From Dialister pneumosintes (GTDB taxonomy: Bacteria > Bacillota > Negativicutes > Veillonellales > Dialisteraceae), in NCBI RefSeq assembly GCF_001717505.1, contig NZ_CP017037.1:783001-847000 (forward strand): a DNA stretch of 64,000 bases, read 5' to 3'. A model generated the notes under the pieces. It saw only the letters and a program-made list of their open reading frames with translations, made no database searches and had not been told where the DNA came from. Shown piece after piece: positions 53,608 to 63,024 of this stretch (positions are counted from its first letter, which is position 1; the number at the start of each line of letters is the position of its first letter). The translations under genes were made by a program, and so were the position numbers.

Positions 53608-55508
53608 GGTCTATGAAATAATCGACCTAATTCATCCGGTGTAAATCTCACAATAGTAGGTCTACCATGCGGACAAACAAAAGGTCTTGACGTTTCAAAT
53701 AATTCTGCTATTAATTCTTTCATTTGCCGAATATTTAGCACATCACCACATTTAATTGCACCTCGGCAAGCAGCAAATGCCATTACACGATGACGGAGAG
53801 TTTCTGCAGAAGGCTTACTTTTATCATGATAAGCAATCAGTATATCTTTAATAACTTGTTCCACGTCTTCCCCCGGCAAATCACTGGGAGCGCTCGTAAC
53901 ACGAATAACATCCGGACCTGCTTGTTCAAAACAAATCCCTAATACGGTCATATCTTCTTTATGTTCTTCTAATACAGCCATGTCATGTTCATCTACATGC
54001 ATTAATACAGGAACTAATAATTCTTGCATAGGAATGCCTTCTGCCCGTTCTGCCAACATATCATAACGAATACGTTCATGTGCTGCATGTTGATCAATAA
54101 TATATAAATCTTGCCCTCTGCAACAAACAATAAAACATTTGGCTACTTGCCCTAAAGGAATGACTAAATCATCTTTTGGAGATATTTGCGATACATCAAA
54201 AAGTGTTGTATCTTTTACTTCCTCATTATCTACAATAAAATGAGTATTCATAATTTCTTTCGGATTAGTAAATACAGGCTTATTATTGCTAGGTACATAC
54301 GATTTTTTTGTATTATTTTCATAAGAAGTTAACGGAATACTACTGCTTTGTTTTTCCGAATACATCCCCTCATTAAAATTCCGGCTATCCGTTCTCCATG
54401 AATATGTAGTCGGTATTTCTTTGATTACAGAATCCGCCTTAATTCGTTCTACAGTTCCATCGACCATGATATCTCGTCCCGGATTTTTTATCATTTCAGT
54501 AGAAATATCTTCCGCTTCCGTAACGGAAGTAAGTGCATTTAATACTGCATGATAAGTTAAGCGGAATATATCCTGCTCTTGAGAAAACTTAATTTCTCGT
54601 TTCTGTGGATGAACATTCACATCAATACTTTCAGAAGGAACTGTCAATGACAAAGTAATAATAGGATGTCCGTTTTTAGGTAAAAGGGAATGGTACGCAT
54701 TATCTACCGCCTTAGTAATAGCAGCATTATCCACAATACGACCATTAACAATAATAGTCTGATATTGACGGTTACTCTTTAGTAATGAAGGTTTAGAAAT
54801 CATCCCCTCCAAAATAATATGTTCACTTTCTCCGGATACAGGAAGCATTTCTCCTGCAGTTTGTAAACCATAAAGAGAAGAGATTACATCCAATAAACGA
54901 CCATTTCCGGTTGTTTCCAATACAGTTCTTCCATTATTTATTAAACGAAAAGCAATTCCCGGATTAGCAAGTGCCATTTTTCCAACCATTGCATTAATAC
55001 GGCTACTTTCCGTTCTTTCCGACTTCATAAACTTTTTACGTGCAGGCACATTAAAAAATAAATCTCTTACTTCTGCCGTAGTTCCTATAGGAGCACCGCA
55101 AGCCTCCTCTAAAGTAATTTTTCCGGCTTCCAATTCTAATGTAATTCCAATTTCATCCTCTTTACGTCGAGTAGTAATACGTCCTTTGGATACGGACATA
55201 ATACTTGGCAAAGCTTCTCCCCTAAACCCCAAAGAGGCTATATGATAAATATTTTCTAATGTTCGGATTTTACTGGTAGCATGACGAATAATAGATAATT
55301 TAGCATCTTCATCGGTCATACCGCAGCCATTATCAGTTACTCGAATATATGAAATTCCGCCCTCTGCAATTTCTACTTCAATTTCGGAAGCGGACGCATC
55401 AATAGCATTTTCTATCAATTCTTTTACCGCATTTACAGGCCGCTCTACTACTTCTCCTGCTGCAATTTGGTTGGATGTCAATTCATCTAATATATGAATT
55501 AAAGCCAT
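53604..55508 (-). CDS. mutL: DNA mismatch repair protein MutL (endonuclease type)
   Basis: The product has 634 residues. The N-terminal GHKL ATPase has ELIENAIDASASEI near residue 30, DNGCGMTDED near 58 and SLGFRGEALPSI near 92. A proline/serine-rich linker spans about 340-430. The C-terminal nuclease domain has the metal motif DQHAAHERIRYD near 475; the last acidic position is Asp where Glu is usual. ACRGAIKCGD and CPHGRPT follow near the end. This is the nicking type of MutL, typical of organisms without MutH. It directly follows mutS, the start and stop sharing one base. Confidence 0.96.
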   Translation of the reverse strand: MALIHILDELTSNQIAAGEVVERPVNAVKELIENAIDASASEIEVEIAEGGISYIRVTDNGCGMTDEDAKLSIIRHATSKIRTLENIYHIASLGFRGEALPSIMSVSKGRITTRRKEDEIGITLELEAGKITLEEACGAPIGTTAEVRDLFFNVPARKKFMKSERTESSRINAMVGKMALANPGIAFRLINNGRTVLETTGNGRLLDVISSLYGLQTAGEMLPVSGESEHIILEGMISKPSLLKSNRQYQTIIVNGRIVDNAAITKAVDNAYHSLLPKNGHPIITLSLTVPSESIDVNVHPQKREIKFSQEQDIFRLTYHAVLNALTSVTEAEDISTEMIKNPGRDIMVDGTVERIKADSVIKEIPTTYSWRTDSRNFNEGMYSEKQSSSIPLTSYENNTKKSYVPSNNKPVFTNPKEIMNTHFIVDNEEVKDTTLFDVSQISPKDDLVIPLGQVAKCFIVCCRGQDLYIIDQHAAHERIRYDMLAERAEGIPMQELLVPVLMHVDEHDMAVLEEHKEDMTVLGICFEQAGPDVIRVTSAPSDLPGEDVEQVIKDILIAYHDKSKPSAETLRHRVMAFAACRGAIKCGDVLNIRQMKELIAELFETSRPFVCPHGRPTIVRFTPDELGRLFHRP

Positions 55509-58075
55509 TATCGTCCCTCCTTTGCTTCTTTGCTCAATCTGAATAACATATCCATAGCTTCTATAGGTGTCATGCTCATGACATCAACATTCGCTAATTC
55601 TGTAATGATAGAAGAGTTGAACAAATTCATAGGCGTATCCTCTTGTATCGGTATAGCTCCGTCTTTAGCATTTTTCCCGTCATTTGCTTCAAGGCCTTCT
55701 AATATTTGCTCTGCTCGCACAAGCAAATCGGCAGGTAATCCGGCTAATCGGGCTACATGTATACCATAACTCCTGTCTGCACTTCCCGGTACAATTCTTC
55801 TCAAGAAAATGATATCTTTTCCTTTTTCCTTAACGCTCACCGTATAGTTTTTAATAGATTCACTATGTAAAGCCATTGTAGATAACTCATGGTAATGAGT
55901 TGCAAATAAAGTATATGCATGAATGTGTTTATCAATATATTCAACAACAGCTCTTGCAATGCTCATACCGTCATAAGTGCTGGTACCTCTTCCAATTTCA
56001 TCCAAAAGAATAAGACTGTTTTTTGTGGCTCCACGAAGAATTCTGGATACTTCATTCATTTCTACCATAAAAGTGCTTTGACCGGTCGCAATATCATCTG
56101 TGGCTCCCACACGAGTAAAAATTTTGTCTACGGGAGAAAATACGGCTTCTCCAGCAGGAATAAATGAACCGATTTGTGCCATAATCACCAACACGGCAAC
56201 TTGTCTCATATAAGTCGATTTCCCTGCCATATTAGGACCTGTAATAATTAACAATTCCTGTGATATATGATTAAGTTCTGTATCATTCGGTACAAATATT
56301 CTGCTTTTATTTGCCTTTTCCACCATGGGATGTCTTCCATCCTTAATAGAAATTGTTCCATATTGCCCTCCTATAATCGAAGGACGAACATATCTATCTG
56401 TAGCAGCTGCACGAGCAAGACTTACTAAACAGTCTAAGGAAGCTAATGCTCTGGCCGTTCTTTGCATAGCCGGAATATCCGGTCGGATTTGTGCTTTAAT
56501 TTCTTGATAAATTTTTAGTTCTAATGCCTCTGTTTTTTCTTTGGCACTTAATGCTTTTATTTCGAATTCCTTAAGTTCCGGTGTTACATAACGTTCTGCA
56601 TTAACTAAAGTTTGTCTTCTAATATAGTAGTCTGGAATCGGAATTTTATTGGAATGCGGAATTTCAAAGTAATAACCAAACACATTATTGAAACCAATCT
56701 TAAGTTTTGTAATTCCTGTTTTTTCTTTCTCGGAAAGCTCCATATTGGCAATCCATTGTTGACTATTTTTCTTTACAGAACGTAATTCATCAAGTTCTGC
56801 ATTATAGCCTTCTTTAATATATCTTCCATCTTTAATATTCCCTGTACCATTTTCGTTCATTGAACGATCTAATAACTCATAAATAGTTCCATGTACATGA
56901 ATATTTTTATTTACATTTTTTAAAATAATAGAACTTGCTCCTTGTAATCGTTCTTTTATAGTCGGTAAAATTTTTAAAGAAGCTTTTAATGCCAGTAAAT
57001 CTTTAGGTGAGGTCGTATTCGTTTCAATACGCGTCAAAATACGTTCAAAATCAAAAATTTGAGAAAGTAATTCTTCTAATACTGTCATTTCTGTAGTATG
57101 AGAAACCAGTTCTTGTATACCGTCCTGACGAAGTATAATTTGATTAACATCCGTTAAAGGACGTTCCAACCAACGTTTTAATAAGCGTGCACCCATGGCC
57201 GTATGTGTATAATCCAACACATCCAGTAAAGTTCCTTTTCTTCCTCCATCACGCATATTTCTCGTAATTTCTAAATTACGAAGGCACTCTTCACTTAAAG
57301 TGAGTGTGCAATCTTGTCGTAAGGGCATAATTGTATAAAAAGAGCTAACCGCCGTTTTCATAACCTCTTTTAAGTATCCGGATAAACCTTGATAAGCATG
57401 TACAACTTCTACACAGTCTAACTCCATAATTTCATTCGGAATTGAAATCGTATTATCAATATCTGCATAACGAGATAATAAACATCCACCTAAGGAAGTT
57501 CCGGTAAAGTTTTCCAATACATTATAAAAGTCATCAGATACTTCTAAAATGGCTTCCGAAGGAGAGTATACGGATATCATGTCAAAGAAATCACTTCTTT
57601 CCTTTTTCTTATCCCAAAGCCCCCACCAACATTCTCCTGTTGACACATCTGCCATAGTAACTGCTAAATTTCTGGAAGATTCATATACATAAATTAAGTA
57701 ATTATTGGACTTATCTGCAATAGAATTTTCATAAAGTATAGTTCCCGGTGTAATGATACGAACTACACCACGCTTAACTAAACCTTTTGATACTTTCGGA
57801 TCTTCAAGTTGTTCACAAATAGCAACTTTATATCCTTTTTGAATTAAACGATATACATAGATTTCTGCAGCATGAAAAGGAACTCCACACATAGGAGCTT
57901 TTTCTCCATCACCTGCATTCTTACCGGTTAAGGTTAATTCCAATTCCCGAGATGTGGTAATAGCATCTTCATAAAACATTTCATAAAAATCACCAAGTCG
58001 GAAAAACAGAATTGCATCTTGATATTGTGCTTTTATAACTTTATACTGTTCCATCAAAGGTGTTTTCTTTGCCAT
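55508..58075 (-). CDS. mutS: DNA mismatch recognition protein MutS
   Basis: The product has 855 residues, the usual MutS length. The mismatch-reading domain has GDFYEMFYEDA at about residue 28, where the Phe stacks on the mispaired base and the Glu contacts it. A connector, lever and clamp region follow. The ABC-type ATPase has Walker A ITGPNMAGKSTYMRQV near 615, and SQ-motif-like STFMVEM and Walker B LILLDEIGRGTS near 690, then ATHYHEL. It binds mismatches as a dimer and recruits MutL. It sits three bases after miaB. Confidence 0.97.
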   Translation of the reverse strand: MAKKTPLMEQYKVIKAQYQDAILFFRLGDFYEMFYEDAITTSRELELTLTGKNAGDGEKAPMCGVPFHAAEIYVYRLIQKGYKVAICEQLEDPKVSKGLVKRGVVRIITPGTILYENSIADKSNNYLIYVYESSRNLAVTMADVSTGECWWGLWDKKKERSDFFDMISVYSPSEAILEVSDDFYNVLENFTGTSLGGCLLSRYADIDNTISIPNEIMELDCVEVVHAYQGLSGYLKEVMKTAVSSFYTIMPLRQDCTLTLSEECLRNLEITRNMRDGGRKGTLLDVLDYTHTAMGARLLKRWLERPLTDVNQIILRQDGIQELVSHTTEMTVLEELLSQIFDFERILTRIETNTTSPKDLLALKASLKILPTIKERLQGASSIILKNVNKNIHVHGTIYELLDRSMNENGTGNIKDGRYIKEGYNAELDELRSVKKNSQQWIANMELSEKEKTGITKLKIGFNNVFGYYFEIPHSNKIPIPDYYIRRQTLVNAERYVTPELKEFEIKALSAKEKTEALELKIYQEIKAQIRPDIPAMQRTARALASLDCLVSLARAAATDRYVRPSIIGGQYGTISIKDGRHPMVEKANKSRIFVPNDTELNHISQELLIITGPNMAGKSTYMRQVAVLVIMAQIGSFIPAGEAVFSPVDKIFTRVGATDDIATGQSTFMVEMNEVSRILRGATKNSLILLDEIGRGTSTYDGMSIARAVVEYIDKHIHAYTLFATHYHELSTMALHSESIKNYTVSVKEKGKDIIFLRRIVPGSADRSYGIHVARLAGLPADLLVRAEQILEGLEANDGKNAKDGAIPIQEDTPMNLFNSSIITELANVDVMSMTPIEAMDMLFRLSKEAKEGR

Positions 58076-58078
58076 ATA

Positions 58079-59416
58079 TTAATCCTTTACTATGCCCTTT
58101 AAAATCCAAGTTTGCGCTATATTGACATGTGCCAATACAATATCTCCAATTTTAATTCCCTCTACTTTAGGAAAGACAATCATCTTATTTGTAGAGGTAC
58201 GACCAAACCAATGATTTTCATCTTGTTTAGTAGGTCCTTCTACTAAAATTTCTATATCTTGTCCTTCTAACTCTTTATTAATTTCTAAACTGATTTGGTT
58301 CTGTACTTCCATAATTTCATTTAATCGTCTATGTTTAATCTCATCAGAAATCTGATTTGTCATACTGGCAGCCGGTGTTCCTCTACGAGGAGAATAAATA
58401 AATGTATAAGCAGAATCAAAGCGTACTTTTTTAAGTAACGCTATAGTTGCCTGATGCATTTCTTCTGTTTCTCCGGGAAATCCTGTAATTAAATCCGTGG
58501 TAAAACCTACGTCAGGCATTCTTTCTCGAATATAATCCACCATTTCATAGAAATGTTCTACCGTATACCCACGATTCATACGTTTAAGCATTTCATTGGA
58601 TCCATGTTGCACAGGTAAATGCATATGACGTACCACTTTTGAAGAAGCTGCCATCACATCCACCATTTCTTTAGTCATATCTCTTGGATGTGAAGTCATA
58701 TAACGAATACGCTTAATCCCCTCTACGGTATCCAATGCCCGAATTAAATCAGAAAAATCGGTGTTATTTTTAAAATCCAACCCATAGGAGTTTACATTTT
58801 GCCCTAATAAGGTAATTTCTTTATAACCGTCTTGCGCAAGTGATATAACTTCAGCTTTAATATCTTCTATTGTTCTACTGGTTTCTCTACCACGTACATA
58901 AGGTACAATGCAATAAGTGCAAAATTTATTGCAACCTTGCATAATGGGTACCCAAGCAAAAATTTTACTTTTGCGAGAGGCTTTTAATAAGGAATAATCT
59001 CTTACTCGTTGCGGTTTCATTTGCGTTAAAACCACATGAGAACCCACAGCCTCTTTATCTGTTACAATTTCATGTAAATTATGTATATTATATGGACCAA
59101 TTACAAAGTCAATAATAGGCATTCTTTGTACTAATTTTCTCCGATTTTCTTGTGCCATGCATCCTGCAATCCCCAAAAGCACATGCGGATTTTTATCTTT
59201 TAACTGTTTAACTTCCCCTATTTTCCCATATACTTTTTCTTCTGCATTCTGTCTTATGCTGCATGTATTTAAAATTACAATATCCGCCTCTTCCATCTGT
59301 TCTGCAGGAAGATACCCCAATTCCTCTAATTGTCCATTAATTTTTTCAGAATCGGATTCATTCATTTGACATCCATAAGTAATTGTAAAATATTTTTTAT
59401 TGCCTTGCTGATCCAT
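58079..59416 (-). CDS. miaB: tRNA 2-methylthio-N6-isopentenyladenosine synthase
   Basis: This 445-residue methylthiotransferase has the N-terminal UPF0004 domain with three Cys (ITYGCQMNESDSEK, LNTCSIRQNAEEK, GIAGCMAQ). The radical-SAM core has the cluster motif GCNKFCTYCIVPYVRG near residue 160, and a C-terminal TRAM domain runs about 380-445. It adds the methylthio group to i6A37 in tRNA, the step after MiaA. It is the first gene of the miaB-mutS-mutL-methyltransferase-miaA operon. Confidence 0.96.
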   Translation of the reverse strand: MDQQGNKKYFTITYGCQMNESDSEKINGQLEELGYLPAEQMEEADIVILNTCSIRQNAEEKVYGKIGEVKQLKDKNPHVLLGIAGCMAQENRRKLVQRMPIIDFVIGPYNIHNLHEIVTDKEAVGSHVVLTQMKPQRVRDYSLLKASRKSKIFAWVPIMQGCNKFCTYCIVPYVRGRETSRTIEDIKAEVISLAQDGYKEITLLGQNVNSYGLDFKNNTDFSDLIRALDTVEGIKRIRYMTSHPRDMTKEMVDVMAASSKVVRHMHLPVQHGSNEMLKRMNRGYTVEHFYEMVDYIRERMPDVGFTTDLITGFPGETEEMHQATIALLKKVRFDSAYTFIYSPRRGTPAASMTNQISDEIKHRRLNEIMEVQNQISLEINKELEGQDIEILVEGPTKQDENHWFGRTSTNKMIVFPKVEGIKIGDIVLAHVNIAQTWILKGIVKD

Positions 59417-60046
59417 TTTCTATCCCCATCTATTGTATTTATTTTCTATAAATACTAATTATTCATAAAATTTATTATAAAAATAAAGACTACTTTTATA
59501 ATAGCATGATAAGAAATCTTCTCAAAGAAATTTCCGTTATTTTTTATAATTTTTATATAAATAAACTTCACCATAAATTTACTCAAAAAACACTATGAAC
59601 ACTACATTCTTTAACGTAACATGGTCTAAAGTTGGAATCCAATTATAAAACAAAATAATATCCCCTCGATGTATCACCTTTTTACAATTCATAACCTAAT
59701 GTAAGATTTTTTATTTATCCCTGAGTTTTATTTGATAATATTTCTACTCTTGATTATAATACGCCACTTTGATACGCTATTCTTCAGAGAAAACATAAAA
59801 AATCAAGAAAAGAGGCAATAAAAAATGACATTGGATATGGGTCTGAATATTGTATGTTGGTTGTTTAGTTTATTTTGGTTATTTCATGAAAAAAGACCAT
59901 TAACTGGATAATATTTATTGGCTGGTCAATTGTTATGATTTTTATGATTTTAAAATAAAGTATTCCCAAATGTATGCACCTTTAGTTCAAACCAATAAGC
60001 GTGTATCAAGTCTAGAATCTATATTAAAAATTTAAAACTAATCTTA
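59417..60046 (+). other. Long intergenic region with a broken small ORF
   Basis: About 630 AT-rich bases separate miaB from the ATPase gene. The miaB promoter must lie at the left side. The only gene-like stretch is at 59825: after AGAGG, an ATG opens 28 codons (MTLDMGLNIVCWLFSLFWLF). At a run of six A (59889-59894) the frame would need a shift to continue as a second hydrophobic helix (WIIFIGWSIVMIFMILK) ending at 59958. A further open piece with TNKRVSSLESILKI follows. It looks like a decayed small membrane protein gene. Confidence 0.45.
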
Positions 60047-60113
60047 TAAGAATTGGAAAATTAAAACTCCGGATTTATTAATAAAATCCGGAGTTTTAAT
60101 TTTCCAATTCTTA
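60047..60113 (-). terminator. 28-bp perfect-stem hairpin at end of ATPase gene
   Basis: Arms 60047-60074 and 60086-60113 are exact reverse complements around an 11-base loop, with CTCCGGAT at the top of the stem and A/T-rich lower parts. The stop codon of the ATPase gene lies within the right arm. It probably terminates that gene, but the perfect stem is about twice as long as other terminators in this window. Confidence 0.7.
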
Positions 60114-60953
60114 CTCAGATATACTTGTCACTAAAGATATTCGAATCGTTTCTACAAACATCCCGGTTGTATATTCTACTTCCTTTTGTATAAGTCTCCT
60201 CATTTGATTTACAATTTTTTTTATTTCTTCCGGCTTTTTTTCTCCATGAACTTCTAATTCTAAGTTTAAAACCAACCCATTATTTTGTGTGTTGCTTTTA
60301 TCTCCGGATACAGCGGTAACATGAACTGTATCTTTTAAGTTTCGAAGAGCATATTTTACTAATTCTTCAAACACTTTATCTGCAAAAACAAGTTTTCCAT
60401 AATAACTAAATACAGGCCGTACCACAGATTTTTCTGCATTAGTTATACGTTTAGATAATTTTCCTTTTTTACGATATCGAAGCAACTTTAAGGAATCTAT
60501 CAAATACCCCTTAAAATGAGGTTTCAGCTCCATAGTAGGAACCGGAATAACATGTTTTCCTTCTTTAAATCTGGCCTCATTTGCTTTTTTTATTTCATCC
60601 GGTCTTGCAATATCTTCAATATGTACATACTTTGTAGGTTCCGGAAGATCTAAAGCTGCAGTAATACGTATAACCATACGATCTGATGTCCCAAGAACTA
60701 ATATTCTTTCAGGTCGAATTCTCGCTAATGCAGTTTTTACATCTTGTACTTGTTTGGGATCTTGAAAAATAGCACGTCGAACCGCTGCCACTTTGCTTGC
60801 TTCCTTTTTAGCAGAAGCCCCTGCTACCAAACGATTACGATAAATGAGAATTCCATCATCAATAATACAGGATGCATGATTTTCATAAGCAACTACAAGT
60901 GCTCGATCACTTTTCCCTGTTCCTGGTGGACCAATCAGTGCAACTACTTCCAT
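60111..60953 (-). CDS. P-loop ATPase with Asp23/Gls24-like C-terminus
   Basis: The product has 280 residues. The N-terminal half is a P-loop nucleotide-binding domain with Walker A VALIGPPGTGKSDRALVV at the start and RILVLGTSDRMVIRI near 85. The C-terminal part (about 185-280) has VFSYYGKLVFADKVFEELVKYA, then VLNLELEVHGEKKPEEIKK and TGMFVETIRISLV, the alternating pattern of Asp23/Gls24 envelope-stress proteins. I know of no assigned function for this combination. It lies downstream of murB, 54 bases apart, so a cell-envelope link is possible. Confidence 0.7.
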   Translation of the reverse strand: MEVVALIGPPGTGKSDRALVVAYENHASCIIDDGILIYRNRLVAGASAKKEASKVAAVRRAIFQDPKQVQDVKTALARIRPERILVLGTSDRMVIRITAALDLPEPTKYVHIEDIARPDEIKKANEARFKEGKHVIPVPTMELKPHFKGYLIDSLKLLRYRKKGKLSKRITNAEKSVVRPVFSYYGKLVFADKVFEELVKYALRNLKDTVHVTAVSGDKSNTQNNGLVLNLELEVHGEKKPEEIKKIVNQMRRLIQKEVEYTTGMFVETIRISLVTSISE

Positions 60954-61007
60954 TTTTTATCCTCCAGCTTTATGGATACTCTATACAAAAATATAATAAA
61001 TCTTAAA

Positions 61008-61907
61008 TTATTGCTCACCAATAATACGAACTTCTGTTTCAATATCTACATTATATCGTTCTTTCACTCGATACTGAATTTCTTCAATAAGATGCAACAT
61101 ATCCTTGCAAGACGCTTTCCCTTTATTAATTAAAAATCCTGCATGTTTAGTGCTAACAGAAGCATCTCCTACAGAAAATCCTTTTAAACCCAAACTTTCA
61201 ATCATATGTCCTACATAATGCCCTTCCGGTCTTTTAAATGTTGAACCGGCACTTTTAGCATCTAAAGGTTGCTTATTTCTGCGACGAGTATTAAAATCAT
61301 CCATTTTCATTTTAATAGAAGTAGTGGTTGCGGGCTGTAAAGAAATCGATACCTCTATAATAATTTCATGATTATCCATGAATGCACTATGCCTATAAGC
61401 ATAACGTATTTCATCTCCTTCATATCGATGAAATATCCCTTCTCTATCACAAGAAGTTATACCGGTAACGACCTGTGACATTTCGCCTCCATAAGCACCT
61501 GCATTCATATAAGCAGCTCCACCAATAGTTCCCGGAATTCCACTTGCAAACTCCAAGCCTGAAAGTCCATATTGCAACGCAATAGCAGCTGTACGAATAG
61601 TACTGACACCGGCTTCTACAATAAGAGTATTATCCACCTTATTCACTTGTTGCATTCGTGAAGTAACCAATACAACTCCACGAATACCTTTATCCCTCAC
61701 CAGTAAATTAGCACCGCCACCAATAACTATAAAAGGAATTTTTTCTTTTGATAATATATGTACAACTTGTGAAAGCTCTTCACGTGTATTTGGTAACACT
61801 AAACAATCAGCAGGCCCACCAATCCCCAAAGTAGTGTGTCGACTCATGGGTTCTGATAATTTAATTTGATTTGTATTTAAAATATTCTTAAAAAGATTAA
61901 AATTCAT
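61008..61907 (-). CDS. murB: UDP-N-acetylenolpyruvoylglucosamine reductase
   Basis: This 299-residue FAD enzyme has PFIVIGGGANLLVRDKGIRG near residue 58 and EFASGIPGTIGGAAYMNAGAYGGE near 120 for FAD. The catalytic-region Ser lies in DAKSAGSTFKRPEG near 220, the short type II form, with the C-terminal Glu near TEVRIIG. It makes UDP-MurNAc from the enolpyruvyl intermediate in peptidoglycan synthesis. It is followed on the same strand by the P-loop/Asp23-like ATPase gene. Confidence 0.96.
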   Translation of the reverse strand: MNFNLFKNILNTNQIKLSEPMSRHTTLGIGGPADCLVLPNTREELSQVVHILSKEKIPFIVIGGGANLLVRDKGIRGVVLVTSRMQQVNKVDNTLIVEAGVSTIRTAAIALQYGLSGLEFASGIPGTIGGAAYMNAGAYGGEMSQVVTGITSCDREGIFHRYEGDEIRYAYRHSAFMDNHEIIIEVSISLQPATTTSIKMKMDDFNTRRRNKQPLDAKSAGSTFKRPEGHYVGHMIESLGLKGFSVGDASVSTKHAGFLINKGKASCKDMLHLIEEIQYRVKERYNVDIETEVRIIGEQ

Positions 61908-62014
61908 ATATTTCTCTTTTCATTATATTTGCTTATATTAGTAATTTATATAATTTATATTATATCTACTCATCTAAATAATGTCTATTTTCCTATATTC
62001 GTTGCTTTATGATT

Positions 62015-62045
62015 ATAAAAAAGAACCGGTATTACCGGTTCTTTG
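62015..62045 (-). terminator. Terminator of the sugar transporter operon
   Basis: AAAGAACCGG, loop TATTA, CCGGTTCTTT followed by T on the minus strand: a ten-pair stem about 58 bases past the binding-protein stop. Confidence 0.85.
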
Positions 62046-62101
62046 GGTATTACAATTTATATCAAGTTGTCTGTAGGATTGTATAGATTTTGAATTCTAT
62101 T

Positions 62102-63013
62102 TTACTGTTTCTGTACGAGCTTAAGATCGATAGCAATATTCTTTTCAACGCTTTCGCCTTTAGCTAATTTAACAGCAGCATCTACACCCATTTCACCCAT
62201 CTTATCAGGTTGTTGTGCAATAGTAGCCACTAAATCGCCATCTTCAACAGCCTTCATTCCATCTTCTGTGCCATCAAAACCAACAATCATAATATTCTTG
62301 TTAGCACTCTTTGCTGCACTGATTGCTCCTAAAGCCATTTCATCATTGTGAGCAAAAATAGCTTTAATTCCGGCATTAGCTTGAATCATATTTTCAGCTA
62401 CTGTTAAACCTTTGCTTCTATCAAAATCAGCACTCTGTTTTGCCAATACTTTTAATTTATTGTCAGCAATGTTATGGAAACCTTCTCCACGTTCACGTGT
62501 AGCAGAAGCTCCCGGAATACCTTCTAACTCTGCTACTTCAGCACCTTCTCCTAATTTTTGAACCAAGAAGTCTGCAGCCATTTCACCACCCTTGATATTA
62601 TTGGAGGCAATATGAGTTGCTACGTCACCGGAATCAGAAGAACGATCTACTGTAATTACAGGTATTTTTGCTTCATTAGCAGAAATAACGGAATTACCTA
62701 CTGCTGCAGAGTCTACAGGATTTACTATAAGAACATCGACATGTTGCTGAATTAAATCAGAAATATCATTAGCCTGTTTTGCGGGATCATTTTGTGCATC
62801 AACAATTTTGACTTCCACTCCCTGTTTTGCAGCTTCTGCTTTTACACTATCCGCCATCTTAACAAAGAATGGATTATTTTGTGTAGATACGGAGAAACCA
62901 ATAATTACTTTTTTATCAGAAGAAGCGGCTTTATCATCAGAAGAGCCACAGCCAGCAACAGAAAGAAGTGCTGCACCAATCATGCAAGACAATACTACTT
63001 TTTTTAACACCAA
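62102..63013 (-). CDS. rbsB: Ribose-type sugar-binding lipoprotein
   Basis: This 303-residue periplasmic-binding protein has an N-terminal lipoprotein signal ending in the lipobox SVAGC (Cys near residue 22), then a Ser/Asp-rich linker. The type I sugar-binding fold follows, with IGFSVSTQNNPFFVKMADSVKAEA, DAQNDPAKQANDISDLIQQ and VGFDGTEDGMKAVEDG. It matches RbsB-like proteins that deliver ribose or related sugars to an RbsAC transporter. The sugar is inferred from family resemblance. It is the last gene of rbsA-rbsC-rbsB as seen here. Confidence 0.88.
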   Translation of the reverse strand: MVLKKVVLSCMIGAALLSVAGCGSSDDKAASSDKKVIIGFSVSTQNNPFFVKMADSVKAEAAKQGVEVKIVDAQNDPAKQANDISDLIQQHVDVLIVNPVDSAAVGNSVISANEAKIPVITVDRSSDSGDVATHIASNNIKGGEMAADFLVQKLGEGAEVAELEGIPGASATRERGEGFHNIADNKLKVLAKQSADFDRSKGLTVAENMIQANAGIKAIFAHNDEMALGAISAAKSANKNIMIVGFDGTEDGMKAVEDGDLVATIAQQPDKMGEMGVDAAVKLAKGESVEKNIAIDLKLVQKQ

Positions 63014-63024
63014 AATGTACCTCC

